Origin: JADGQN01 sp035315185
GTDB lineage: Bacteria; Desulfobacterota; Syntrophorhabdia; Syntrophorhabdales; WCHB1-27
DNA: 64,000 nucleotides
Direction of reading: 5' to 3'
NCBI GenBank assembly: GCA_035315185.1
Contig: DATFYE010000083.1
Coordinates: 1-64,000, forward strand
In this document: one piece after another, positions 34,277 through 41,807 of the stretch
Position numbering within the stretch: the stretch's first letter is position 1
How the letters are laid out: every line of letters starts with the position of its first letter
Program-made: the position numbers and the translations under genes
Notes under the pieces: model-generated
Told to the model about the DNA's origin: nothing
The model's database searches: none
What the model saw: only the letters and a program-made list of their open reading frames with translations

Positions 34277-34504
34277 ATGATGCGTATCATTGTCAAGCTG
34301 TTTGCAACCTTACGTGAGGGCAGATCTGCTATCGAGACAATCGATTTAGAACCCGGCGCCACAGTGGCGGATATTCTTCGTCCCTTGAATATCTCTGAGA
34401 AAGAGGCGGCTCTCATCTTTCTGAATAGCCGCCATGCCAATCTCTCTGCTGAGCTTGCCGATGGAGACACTCTGTCGATTTTCCCGCCTATAGGAGGAGG
34501 CTAG
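34277..34504 (+). CDS. MoaD/ThiS-family sulfur carrier protein
   Basis: The 75-residue protein starts at tandem ATGs (34277/34280). It has the beta-grasp pattern I-I-V-K-L-F-A-T-L-R-E-G...G-A-T-V-A-D-I-L...L-F-L-N-S-R...A-D-G-D-T-L-S-I-F-P-P-I and ends in Gly-Gly-Gly, the activated C-terminus of sulfur carriers. Its stop is adjacent to the ThiF-like start. It likely donates sulfur to the pterin dithiolene of the upstream oxidoreductase. Confidence 0.8.
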   Translation: MMRIIVKLFATLREGRSAIETIDLEPGATVADILRPLNISEKEAALIFLNSRHANLSAELADGDTLSIFPPIGGG

Positions 34505-35329
34505 ATGGGAGACTTGCGCGAGCACTTGCTGAGCAGGGCACTGGGCGACCTTCTGCCGTGGGCGGAACAATGCGCTGCTTCAGAAGCGTATGGTGTGACG
34601 GTGGGTCAGGTTGAGGAGGCTGCCCTGGAGGCGGGTCTGCTGCCCGCACGGTACCAGCGGAACCGGAAAACATTTTCGACAGCTGATCAGCTCAAACTCT
34701 TTCGCAGCACGGTTGCTGTGATAGGCTGCGGAGGGCTGGGCGGTTACGTCATAGAGGAGTTAGCACGCCTCGGGGTCGGCCGGCTGAAGGCTATTGATCC
34801 CGACGTTTTCGAAGAGCACAATCTGAACCGGCAACTTATGTCGACTGTAGCGGCTCTCGGACGACCCAAGGTAGAAGCTGCATCCGGGAGGGTAGCCGAG
34901 ATCAATCCTGCCGTGGAGATTATTACCTTGCAGGATCGTTTTTGCAGAGAGAACGGCAAGTCATTGCTTAGCGGTGCTGATGTGGCGGTCGATGCCCTCG
35001 ACAGCATAACAACCCGTCTTGAACTGGCAGACGTGTGTGCCGATCTCGGTATTGCGCTGGTCCACGGTTCCATCGCGGGGTGGTACGGTCAGCTAGTCAG
35101 TCAGTTTCCAGGCGAGAGCACACTCCAGACAATTTACGGACGTTGCGCTGACGGGGTAGGCGTGGAAAAACAATTGGGGAACCCATCCTACACGCCGGCA
35201 GTTGTCGCAAGCCTCCAGGTTGCAGAGGTCTGCAAGATTCTCTTAGGCCGCGGCACGCCGGTTACCGGCGCAATGCTTGTAATCAATCTTCTCGATATGG
35301 AGTTTAGCAAGTTCAAGATCAGGTGCTGA
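34505..35329 (+). CDS. ThiF/MoeB/HesA-family adenylyltransferase
   Basis: The 274-residue E1-like enzyme has the ATP-binding G-C-G-G-L-G-G-Y-V and D-P-D-V-F-E-E-H-N-L-N-R-Q motifs, and D-A-L-D-S-I-T-T-R. It would adenylate the C-terminal glycine of the MoaD-like protein encoded immediately upstream. The paired CxxC zinc site of MoeB is not visible, so it is of the HesA/ThiF-like type. A helical N-terminal extension (about 60 residues) precedes the fold. AGGAGG overlaps the end of the MoaD-like gene. Confidence 0.85.
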   Translation: MGDLREHLLSRALGDLLPWAEQCAASEAYGVTVGQVEEAALEAGLLPARYQRNRKTFSTADQLKLFRSTVAVIGCGGLGGYVIEELARLGVGRLKAIDPDVFEEHNLNRQLMSTVAALGRPKVEAASGRVAEINPAVEIITLQDRFCRENGKSLLSGADVAVDALDSITTRLELADVCADLGIALVHGSIAGWYGQLVSQFPGESTLQTIYGRCADGVGVEKQLGNPSYTPAVVASLQVAEVCKILLGRGTPVTGAMLVINLLDMEFSKFKIRC

Positions 35330-35352
35330 AGAACCTGTTACAGGTTGGAAGA

Positions 35353-35462
35353 AACTTGTTACAGGTTACAGGTTAAAAGACAAAGAAAGACCGGTACCGT
35401 TAGACATGCAAGTTGTGGTTCGTGGTTTGTAACTTGTAACCTGTAACTTGCAACTTGTAACC
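35353..35462. repeat. Word cassette (family C, TTGTAACCTGTAAC type), inverted arms
   Basis: The left arm (35353-35375) is AACTTGTTACAGGTTACAGG-like and the right arm (35430-35462) reads TAACTTGTAACCTGTAACTT then GCAACTTGTAACC. A partial word (CCTGTTACAGGTT) also precedes at 35333-35345. The cassette separates two co-directional genes. Confidence 0.78.
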
Positions 35463-35488
35463 GCGAAGCGTGTCCTTGGAGGTTAAGC

Positions 35489-35989
35489 ATGTCAAAAGAA
35501 TATGATAACGATGAAAGACCCAGTTGGCGGGAAATAGACAAGAAGAGAGATCGCAGCGCACATGTGAGCCAGGACAAGAAGGAGAAGACGGGTGGTGGGC
35601 GACCCGGCGCAGACAGGTATGAACAGGGCCGCTACAAGGAGGCGATCGAGAAGCTCTTCCAGGGAAAGAAGGGGACCCTGGAGTACCAGAAGCTCTATAA
35701 CAAGATACATAAATCATACGGTTCATCCACGTTTCTCAATCACGTACAGAAATTTACCCAGGCATATGGCCTGCCGGAGGATGTTTCAACTCTTCTGCTC
35801 ATCCTGGACACAAAGGATCCGGCTACCATGATCACAGCTATCGACAAATTGAAGGAGGTATTCGTCGCCGCTTCTGCCAGGGAGAAAGAGGACATCCGAC
35901 GCAAGCTCTCTATTATTGGCATGACCGACAGGTCAAGTGATGTGAAAGAACGCGCCAGAGAGGTAGCCGAGGAACTCAAGTCGGGTTAA
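35489..35989 (+). CDS. Conserved hypothetical protein
   Basis: The 166-residue soluble protein has a charged, probably disordered first third (R-P-S-W-R-E-I-D-K-K-R-D-R-S) and then helical repeats: Y-K-E-A-I-E-K-L-F, L-Y-N-K-I-H-K-S-Y-G-S, V-S-T-L-L-L-I-L-D-T-K-D and a final V-K-E-R-A-R-E-V-A-E-E-L. I recall similar proteins in Desulfobacterota without known function. TTGGAGG lies 8 nt before ATG. Composition matches neighbours. Confidence 0.65.
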   Translation: MSKEYDNDERPSWREIDKKRDRSAHVSQDKKEKTGGGRPGADRYEQGRYKEAIEKLFQGKKGTLEYQKLYNKIHKSYGSSTFLNHVQKFTQAYGLPEDVSTLLLILDTKDPATMITAIDKLKEVFVAASAREKEDIRRKLSIIGMTDRSSDVKERAREVAEELKSG

Positions 35990-35993
35990 AGAG

Positions 35994-36052
35994 CGTTCCT
36001 CGTTCTTCCTTCTTAGTTCTTCGTTATTCGTGAACCAAGAACCAGGAACAAA
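35994..36052. repeat. Word cassette (family D), inverted arms
   Basis: GTTCCTCGTTCTTCCTTCTT-like words are followed by GTTCTTCGTTATTCG and then the inverted GAACCAAGAACCAGGAAC. It lies between the ends of two convergent genes (35989 and 36062). Confidence 0.65.
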
Positions 36053-36061
36053 GCACGGGTT

Positions 36062-36466
36062 TCAGTGTTCATCTCTGAGGTAGCCTTTGAAAGTCCGGGT
36101 AGGTGGGAGTTTCTCTGACTCATCCTTCGTGCGCACGATCTGAGAGCCCGTCTTCATGAAGGAAATGGCAACCCAGGCCGATTCAAGCGGCGATTGTGGA
36201 TTAGCCACTGAATTCACAGCCTTGACTTTCACTGTGTGCACCCCGTCAGCAATCTCCCCAAGATCATGATTGAGGCGTGAGCTCCCGTCCGGGTACTGCT
36301 CGGGCAGCACATCACGAGACGTGCCATCGAGCACGACCACGAACCTGGTTGGTTGCAGTTCGGTTACGGGATACGGGTCACACACGAGTACGGGACCGGC
36401 AAACAGCGAAGCAGGGGCAAAAAGCAGGATGATCAGGTTGAGGAGAAAATTCTGCACATATCTCAT
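36062..36466 (-). CDS. Secreted hypothetical protein
   Basis: The 134-residue protein has a signal peptide (N-L-I-I-L-L-F-A-P-A-S-L-F-A-G, cleavage near residue 23). The mature part has P-V-L-V-C-D-P-Y-P, F-V-V-V-L-D-G-T and V-H-T-V-K-V-K-A-V-N, an Ig/fibronectin-like beta pattern. The function is unknown. Confidence 0.6.
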   Translation of the reverse strand: MRYVQNFLLNLIILLFAPASLFAGPVLVCDPYPVTELQPTRFVVVLDGTSRDVLPEQYPDGSSRLNHDLGEIADGVHTVKVKAVNSVANPQSPLESAWVAISFMKTGSQIVRTKDESEKLPPTRTFKGYLRDEH

Positions 36467-36485
36467 AAGATTGTGGCCGGTTAAA

Positions 36486-36584
36486 TCATAACATAGTTCT
36501 CAGAATCCCACGTGCCACTGCGTCGATACCCAGCCATGAAGCAAGGGCGCCTATTCCGAAAAGAACGGGCGCCCTCGTCGTCAC
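36486..36584 (-). CDS. Possible 32-residue hydrophobic peptide
   Basis: GTG 36584 to TGA 36486 encodes a short peptide with P-V-L-F-G-I-G-A-L-A-S-W-L-G-I-D-A-V-A-R-G-I-L, one plausible membrane helix. The frame stays open upstream through the family C words. No ribosome binding site is clear. It lies 19 nt before the secreted-protein start at 36466. It could be a real small gene or the end of a lost one. Confidence 0.3.
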   Translation of the reverse strand: MTTRAPVLFGIGALASWLGIDAVARGILRTML

Positions 36585-36596
36585 AGGTTTTGTGGT

Positions 36597-36636
36597 CGCT
36601 TGTAACGTGTAACCCGTAACTTGTAACGTGTAACAA
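36597..36636. repeat. Word array (family C), single arm
   Basis: Four near-copies of CTTGTAACGTGTAACCCGTA-like words in tandem, with no inverted arm. It lies 5 nt beyond the 3' end of the minus-strand acyl-CoA ligase. Confidence 0.7.
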
Positions 36637-36640
36637 TCTT

Positions 36641-38236
36641 TTATTGTTTCTTAAACTCCTTTTCCATGGCCTCTTTTGCAGGTTTCACGTAAATGTCTCT
36701 CAGCTTCGGCTTCTCGATCTTTCCCGCTGGGTTCCGCGGGATGTCCGCGTAGACCATCTTTTCCGGCCACTTAAACTTGGCAAGCCCTTTTTCCTTGACG
36801 AAGTCGAGCACTTCCTGGTCTGTCAGGGCCTGGCCCGGTTTCGTCTGGATGATCGCCATCACTATCTCAACAAGCCTCGGGTGCGGATAGCCAAGCACGG
36901 CAATGTCCTGAACCTTCGGGTGCTTCCTCAGGCAGTCCTCTATTTCAGCAGGGAATATATTCTCGCCACCCCTGATAATGAGGTCCTTTGCCCTGTCAGC
37001 GAAGAAGATGTACCCTTCTTCGTCAACGTACGCAAGGTCACCGGTGTGCAACCAGCCATCGGTAATGAATTTGGCGGTCATCTCAGGATTATACGCATAC
37101 TCCTTCATGAGCCGGGGACCCTTCATCAGCAACTCGCCGACCTCACGGGCTTTACATTCATTCCCGTTCCCATCCACGACTTTCGCTTCCATGAAGACGG
37201 TCGCCTTACCTATGGAACCCGGTTTTCTCATGATGTCTTCATCATAGCAGTTTGTCAGTCCACCGCCGCCGCCTTCGGTGATGCCGTAAATATTAGCGAT
37301 GGGCAGGTTGGGAAAAATCTTTTTCGAATCCTCGAGCAGCACATAAGGAACAGGCTGAGCGCCGATCTCGATGTGTTTGAGCGCGGACAGGTCGTAATCC
37401 TTGAGATTGACCGCGCCCGATTTTATAGCGTTGAGCACGTCCGACCAGGTGGGAACCGTATTCCAGCCGCCCGTGCACTTCTCGTCGGCAAGGCTCCTCA
37501 AATAGAATTCCGGCTGTATTTCCATGGCCATCAGAATCTTTCCTGCGGCGATGTAACACGGAAAAGAAAGAAAGAGCGTGCCGCTGTGATAGAACGGATG
37601 AGGGGATAGATAGACGCTGTTATAGCCCTCGTTGTAAGTCAGGGCATTGCCAATACCTATGTAGAACAGGGTTTCATGTGTGTGACAAACGGGCTTCGGG
37701 GCCCCCGTCGTCCCCGATGTGAACATGAGCTCAGCCATGTCGTCATCTTTCGTATCGACCAGTACGTTGGCCGCGTCCCCTTTTTCCATGATCTGTTTGT
37801 ATGACTTCATGCTCGCCGGCGCATTGTCGCCGACGCATATATACTGCTTTATGTAGCTCATTTCTTTCATGATCGGCTCCACCCGCGGAACAAACCCATC
37901 ACCGAGGATAAAAACCTTGCTCTTGGTCACGTCACAGGCGTACTTGATGTCGCCGCTGGCAAAACGGAAATTGAGCGGGCTGATCACCGCGCCCGCCTTC
38001 AAAACCGCCATATACGTGACGTACCATTCGATACTGTTCATCATCAGGTGCTGAACAACATCCCCCTTCTTGATCCCGCAATCTTTGATGAGGAAGTTTG
38101 CAACTTTGTTTGTCTGATCGTTGAGTTCTTTCCACGTGAGAGCCCTGCGTACCTTCTTCGAAGGATAGCTCTCGATGAGAAACTCTCGATTGGGAAACTT
38201 ACTTGCGTTAAGCCAGCAGAAGCGTCCAAAGTTCAT
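36641..38236 (-). CDS. AMP-forming acyl-CoA synthetase / ligase
   Basis: The 531-residue ANL enzyme activates a carboxylic acid as acyl-AMP and then acyl-CoA. The P-loop-like M-F-T-S-G-T-T-G-A-P-K, N-I-Y-G-I-T-E-G, W-L-H-T-G-D and the catalytic lysine in N-P-A-G-K-I-E-K-P are intact. The substrate could be a fatty or aromatic acid. Its start faces a second ligase at 38356; both could share the divergent control region 38237-38355. Confidence 0.9.
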   Translation of the reverse strand: MNFGRFCWLNASKFPNREFLIESYPSKKVRRALTWKELNDQTNKVANFLIKDCGIKKGDVVQHLMMNSIEWYVTYMAVLKAGAVISPLNFRFASGDIKYACDVTKSKVFILGDGFVPRVEPIMKEMSYIKQYICVGDNAPASMKSYKQIMEKGDAANVLVDTKDDDMAELMFTSGTTGAPKPVCHTHETLFYIGIGNALTYNEGYNSVYLSPHPFYHSGTLFLSFPCYIAAGKILMAMEIQPEFYLRSLADEKCTGGWNTVPTWSDVLNAIKSGAVNLKDYDLSALKHIEIGAQPVPYVLLEDSKKIFPNLPIANIYGITEGGGGGLTNCYDEDIMRKPGSIGKATVFMEAKVVDGNGNECKAREVGELLMKGPRLMKEYAYNPEMTAKFITDGWLHTGDLAYVDEEGYIFFADRAKDLIIRGGENIFPAEIEDCLRKHPKVQDIAVLGYPHPRLVEIVMAIIQTKPGQALTDQEVLDFVKEKGLAKFKWPEKMVYADIPRNPAGKIEKPKLRDIYVKPAKEAMEKEFKKQ

Positions 38237-38355
38237 AGCCCCTCCCTGTAAACGTTTATTTTTTTTAATATATTGACTGCAAAATTTAACCCATGATAGG
38301 ATGAAATAACCTTATTGTCAATAGTAAAGCTTTTCACATACTCAAGGGGTGCAGC
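38237..38355. promoter_or_regulatory. Divergent AT-rich control region between two acyl-CoA ligases
   Basis: This 119-bp stretch is strikingly AT-rich. It holds a palindrome TATTGTCAATA and an earlier TATATTGACTGCA on the same strand, with GGAGGGG before the minus-strand ATG. The palindrome could be an operator. No regulator is adjacent. Confidence 0.4.
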
Positions 38356-39936
38356 ATGGCTGATGTATACATTCACATAGCAGAGATACTGGCACGAAAC
38401 GGCCGCATGTATCCGAACGACGTGGCGCTGGTCGAACGGATACCTGCCGAGAAGAAAAGGTTTGAGATTACGTGGAAGGAGTTCGACGAGCAAGCGAACC
38501 GCTTCGCCAACGTGCTCCTCAAGAAGGGCATCAAAAAGGGCGACAAAGTCGTTCACTGGATGAACAATTCAATCACCTGGCTGATCGCCTATTTCGGCAT
38601 CGTGAGGACAGGCGCGTGGGTCGTTCCCCTCAACTTCCGCTTCAGCGGCGCTGACCTGAAGTACTGCTGCGACGTGGCAGAGCCGAAGCTTTTGGTCTTT
38701 GACCAGGATTTCACGGGCCGCATCGACGAGGTCCGCAAAGAGCTTTCAGCAAGAGATTACATCTGCTTCGGCGATAAGATACCGCCGTTCGCGGAATCAT
38801 TCACAAAGCTGGTTGACGGAGCTTCTGCAGCAGCGGTCAATGTCGAGATCGCTTTCGACGATCCATGCGGTCTCTATTTTACATCCGGAACAACAGGGCA
38901 GCCGAAACCGATTCTTCTTACCCATAAGAACATGCTCTGCGCCTGCATCACCGAGAATGCCCATCACTACCAGACGCGCAACGACAATTTCATCCTGATC
39001 CCGCCGCTCTATCACACGGGCGCCAAAATGCACTGGTTCGGGAGCTTCATCGTCGGCAGCAAAGCTGTAATTCTGAAAGGCGTGTCGCCCGAGTGGATAC
39101 TGGACGCTGTCAGTGAAGAGGTCGGCACCATTGTCTGGCTCCTCGTTCCATGGGCGCAGGATATCCTTCTGAAGCTGGACAGCGGCGAGCTGAAGAAGGA
39201 AAATTACAAGCTTGACCAGTGGCGTCTGATGCACATAGGAGCACAACCCGTGCCACCAAGTTTGATCATGCACTGGAAAAAATATTTCCCTACCATGCAA
39301 TACGACACAGACTACGGCCTGAGTGAATCCACCGGCCCGGGCTGTGTGCACCTGGGGATCGAGAACACGCACAAGGTGGGAGCAATCGGCGTGCCCGGAT
39401 TCAACTGGGAGACTCGCGTCGTTGACGAAGCCGGGCGCGATGTACCAAAGGGCGAGCCGGGAGAATTAATCGTCCGGGGTGATGGCGTCATGAGGGAATA
39501 TTACAGGAACCCCGAGGCCACTGCAAAAGCCCTGAGGGACGGCTGGCTTTACACCGGAGACATGGTCCGGATGGACCAGGAGGGTTTCATCTGGATCGTC
39601 GACCGTAAGAAGGATGTGATTATAACAGGCGGCGAGAATGTCTTTCCCGTCGAGGTCGAGGACTTCCTCCACACTAATCCCGCGGTGAAGGACGTTGCCG
39701 CGATAGGCCTGCCGGACGAGCGTCTGGGCGAGATCGTCGTGGTCATCATAGATGTTGTTCCCGGAAAGACCCTGACCGAGGAGGACGTGATCAAATTCTC
39801 CGAAGGGTTGCCGAAATACAAAAGGCCGAGGAAGATTATCTTTGGCGAAGTTCCCCGTAATCCGACGGGTAAGATCGAAAAGCCGAAGCTGAGAAAAATG
39901 TACGGAGGCGCAGAAGAAGCCTTCAAGATGAAGTGA
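38356..39936 (+). CDS. AMP-forming acyl-CoA synthetase / ligase
   Basis: The 526-residue ANL enzyme has Y-F-T-S-G-T-T-G-Q-P-K, D-Y-G-L-S-E-S, W-L-Y-T-G-D and N-P-T-G-K-I-E-K-P-K, all intact. It is clearly homologous to the divergent ligase at 36641-38236 over its full length but not a recent copy. Both end in the same K-P-K-L-R pattern. Together they suggest activation of two related organic acids. Confidence 0.9.
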   Translation: MADVYIHIAEILARNGRMYPNDVALVERIPAEKKRFEITWKEFDEQANRFANVLLKKGIKKGDKVVHWMNNSITWLIAYFGIVRTGAWVVPLNFRFSGADLKYCCDVAEPKLLVFDQDFTGRIDEVRKELSARDYICFGDKIPPFAESFTKLVDGASAAAVNVEIAFDDPCGLYFTSGTTGQPKPILLTHKNMLCACITENAHHYQTRNDNFILIPPLYHTGAKMHWFGSFIVGSKAVILKGVSPEWILDAVSEEVGTIVWLLVPWAQDILLKLDSGELKKENYKLDQWRLMHIGAQPVPPSLIMHWKKYFPTMQYDTDYGLSESTGPGCVHLGIENTHKVGAIGVPGFNWETRVVDEAGRDVPKGEPGELIVRGDGVMREYYRNPEATAKALRDGWLYTGDMVRMDQEGFIWIVDRKKDVIITGGENVFPVEVEDFLHTNPAVKDVAAIGLPDERLGEIVVVIIDVVPGKTLTEEDVIKFSEGLPKYKRPRKIIFGEVPRNPTGKIEKPKLRKMYGGAEEAFKMK

Positions 39937-39963
39937 CCAGTGATCAGTAACCGGTGAGCAGTG
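39937..39963. repeat. Word array (family B, CAGTGATCAGT type)
   Basis: CCAGTGATCAGTAACCGGTG followed by AGCAGTGC; related to the tail at 662-677. The rnc start codon (GTG 39961) lies inside the last word. Confidence 0.55.
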
Positions 39964-40656
39964 CATAAAACGACCTACCCTTCACTTTTGGAAGAAACGA
40001 TCAGATACACCTTCAAGAACAGGGCGCTTCTTGACCATGCGATCACGCACACCTCTTCCCTGAAAGAAGAAGAACAGCGGGCCAAGTCTGATAACGAAAA
40101 GCTGGAATACCTTGGAGACGCGATCCTAAACGCCGTGATCAGTATTCTCCTTTATAGGAAGTACCGGGACAGGAACGAGGGGTTCCTGAGTAATGCGCGC
40201 TCCGTTCTCGTCAAAAGAGACGCGCTGACCGAGATCGCGCACAACCTCGAACTCGAAAGCCACATGGCCTTCGGCAATGGAAGATCTCGCGTCCCCAAAG
40301 ACTCGAAGGTTCTCTCCAACATGGTCGAGGCGCTCATCGGCGCCGTATATATGGATGCTGGTTTCCGGGTTGCGACCCGCATCATCAGACAGCTCTTCCA
40401 GCCATACTTTGACGAAGAAAAGCTGCAGACGAAAAATCCTAAGAATGAGCTGCAGGAATACTCCCAGAAACGCTGGGGCATACTACCCAGATACCGTCTT
40501 ACCCGCAAGACAGTCGATGGATTCAGCGTTTACGTTTACGCGGGCAAAAGCCTCAAGGCGAAGGGCATCGGCAAGAGCAAGAGGGAAGCCGAAAGGCACG
40601 CTGCCGAAGCCTTGTTGAAAGAGATAAAGTTGAAAGAGACAAAGCGGCGATCGTGA
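39961..40656 (+). CDS. rnc: Ribonuclease III
   Basis: The 231-residue endonuclease has the signature N-E-K-L-E-Y-L-G-D-A-I-L with the catalytic Glu/Asp, V-E-A-L-I-G-A-V-Y-M-D, and a C-terminal double-stranded RNA-binding domain from N-P-K-N-E-L-Q-E-Y to A-E-A-L-L-K. Start GTG 39961 is inside a repeat word and lacks a clear ribosome binding site. The stop overlaps the radical SAM start by 4 nt. Confidence 0.93.
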   Translation: MHKTTYPSLLEETIRYTFKNRALLDHAITHTSSLKEEEQRAKSDNEKLEYLGDAILNAVISILLYRKYRDRNEGFLSNARSVLVKRDALTEIAHNLELESHMAFGNGRSRVPKDSKVLSNMVEALIGAVYMDAGFRVATRIIRQLFQPYFDEEKLQTKNPKNELQEYSQKRWGILPRYRLTRKTVDGFSVYVYAGKSLKAKGIGKSKREAERHAAEALLKEIKLKETKRRS

Positions 40657-41807
40657 TCGTGCCCGTCTTTCTGCCGCACCTGGGATGCCGGCAGAAATGC
40701 ATCTATTGCAATCAGCATCACATAACCGGAGAAAGCGGCAACCAGGACATACAAGCCATAAGGGGGACTATCCGCAAGGCCCTTAATCCGGTCAAAGTAA
40801 GGACTGAGGTGGCCATCTATGGGGGAAATCCTTTCGGCCTAGGGTCTGATGGTTTGGCTCGCCTGTTCTCCTTATTCGCAGAGCATCGGGAAAAGATTAC
40901 CTCCATGCGTCTATCAACTGAACCGATAATCCCGGATGTTCAGACAATCCGTATCTTGAGAGATTACAATGTAACAACTGTCGAGCTGGGTATGCCTGTC
41001 TTCTCCGATGAGAAGTTGCGCGCCTTGGGGAGGCATCATACGATCAAGGATCTGTACGATACTCGCGAAGCTCTCATCAAAGCGGGCATCACTGTCGGAC
41101 TCCAGGTCATGGTCGGTCTGCCGGGAGAAACCGCGCACGATATACGCTCCACCGTTCAACACGTGATACGTTTAAAACCTGCTTTCATACGTATCTATCC
41201 TCTGGTGGTACTGCGGGATACCCTTCTGCATGAGGCCTTTCAGGAGAACCATTTCAGTCCCTTAAGCCTCGGGGAGGCGGTTCTTAGGGCCCTTTACATT
41301 TATCTTCACGCCGAGACTCACGCCATAAAAATAATCAGGATGGGGCTCACGGAAAACGAGTTCCTGAAGAGCGAGATCGTAGCCGGCCCATACCACCCTG
41401 CTTTTGGCTATCTCGTCCGGTCAGAAGCCTTCTATCTTGCGGTACTTAAGGTCTGCAAGCAACACGGGCTGTCCGGTGCGGTCACCGTTCTTCTCAGTAA
41501 GAAAGATGTGCCTCACCTGACAGGGTACCGCCGCTCCAACCTTAAGAGGCTGGAACAACAGGGCCTTGATGTGGGCTGGAGAGAGTCCGATCTCCCCTCC
41601 GGCGAGTTTTTGATTTGTGCTCCAGGGAAAATAGCTGATGCCGATTTCCATTCGCGTGAAGACCTAGGCGGCAGCGAGGAGCCCCACCCGCACGCGGGTA
41701 CCCGGGCGTACCTTGGGGTACGTCAACGAAAGCGACATAGCGACAACGAAGGTATACGCGTGAAGGGGGATTGGCATCAGGATGCTATTTCCATGCTTCC
41801 CTTTTAA
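40653..41807 (+). CDS. Radical SAM protein (Elp3/HemN-like), C-terminus altered by a repeat
   Basis: The 384-residue protein has the cluster motif G-C-R-Q-K-C-I-Y-C-N-Q (residues 11-21), then I-Y-G-G-N-P-F, T-V-E-L-G-M-P-V-F-S-D and V-M-V-G-L-P-G-E-T, the pattern of elongator-3-type radical SAM proteins that often sit beside rnc. The catalytic residue G-G-N where many have G-G-S/T is a small oddity. The final ~55 residues are encoded by a palindromic element and have no family character. GTG start overlaps the rnc stop (GTGA). The substrate is unknown. Confidence 0.85.
   Translation: MIVPVFLPHLGCRQKCIYCNQHHITGESGNQDIQAIRGTIRKALNPVKVRTEVAIYGGNPFGLGSDGLARLFSLFAEHREKITSMRLSTEPIIPDVQTIRILRDYNVTTVELGMPVFSDEKLRALGRHHTIKDLYDTREALIKAGITVGLQVMVGLPGETAHDIRSTVQHVIRLKPAFIRIYPLVVLRDTLLHEAFQENHFSPLSLGEAVLRALYIYLHAETHAIKIIRMGLTENEFLKSEIVAGPYHPAFGYLVRSEAFYLAVLKVCKQHGLSGAVTVLLSKKDVPHLTGYRRSNLKRLEQQGLDVGWRESDLPSGEFLICAPGKIADADFHSREDLGGSEEPHPHAGTRAYLGVRQRKRHSDNEGIRVKGDWHQDAISMLPF
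41635..41780. repeat. Dispersed palindromic element, copy 2, inside a gene end
   Basis: Imperfect ends CTGATGCCGATTTCC (41635-41649) and GGGGATTGGCATCAG (41766-41780) enclose AGGCGGCAGCGAGGAGCC, the hairpin CGTACC-TTGG-GGTACG and AGCGACAACGAAGGTATACG. It is the second copy of the element at 25155-25278, with an extra GC-rich insert near 41690-41706. Confidence 0.78.

Noticed and set aside
579..36636. Word cassettes considered as CRISPR arrays
   Set aside because: Units are 7-9 nt, degenerate, without spacers or cas genes.
36644..37609. 321-codon frame opposite the acyl-CoA ligase
   Set aside because: Shadow of an intact ANL enzyme on the minus strand.
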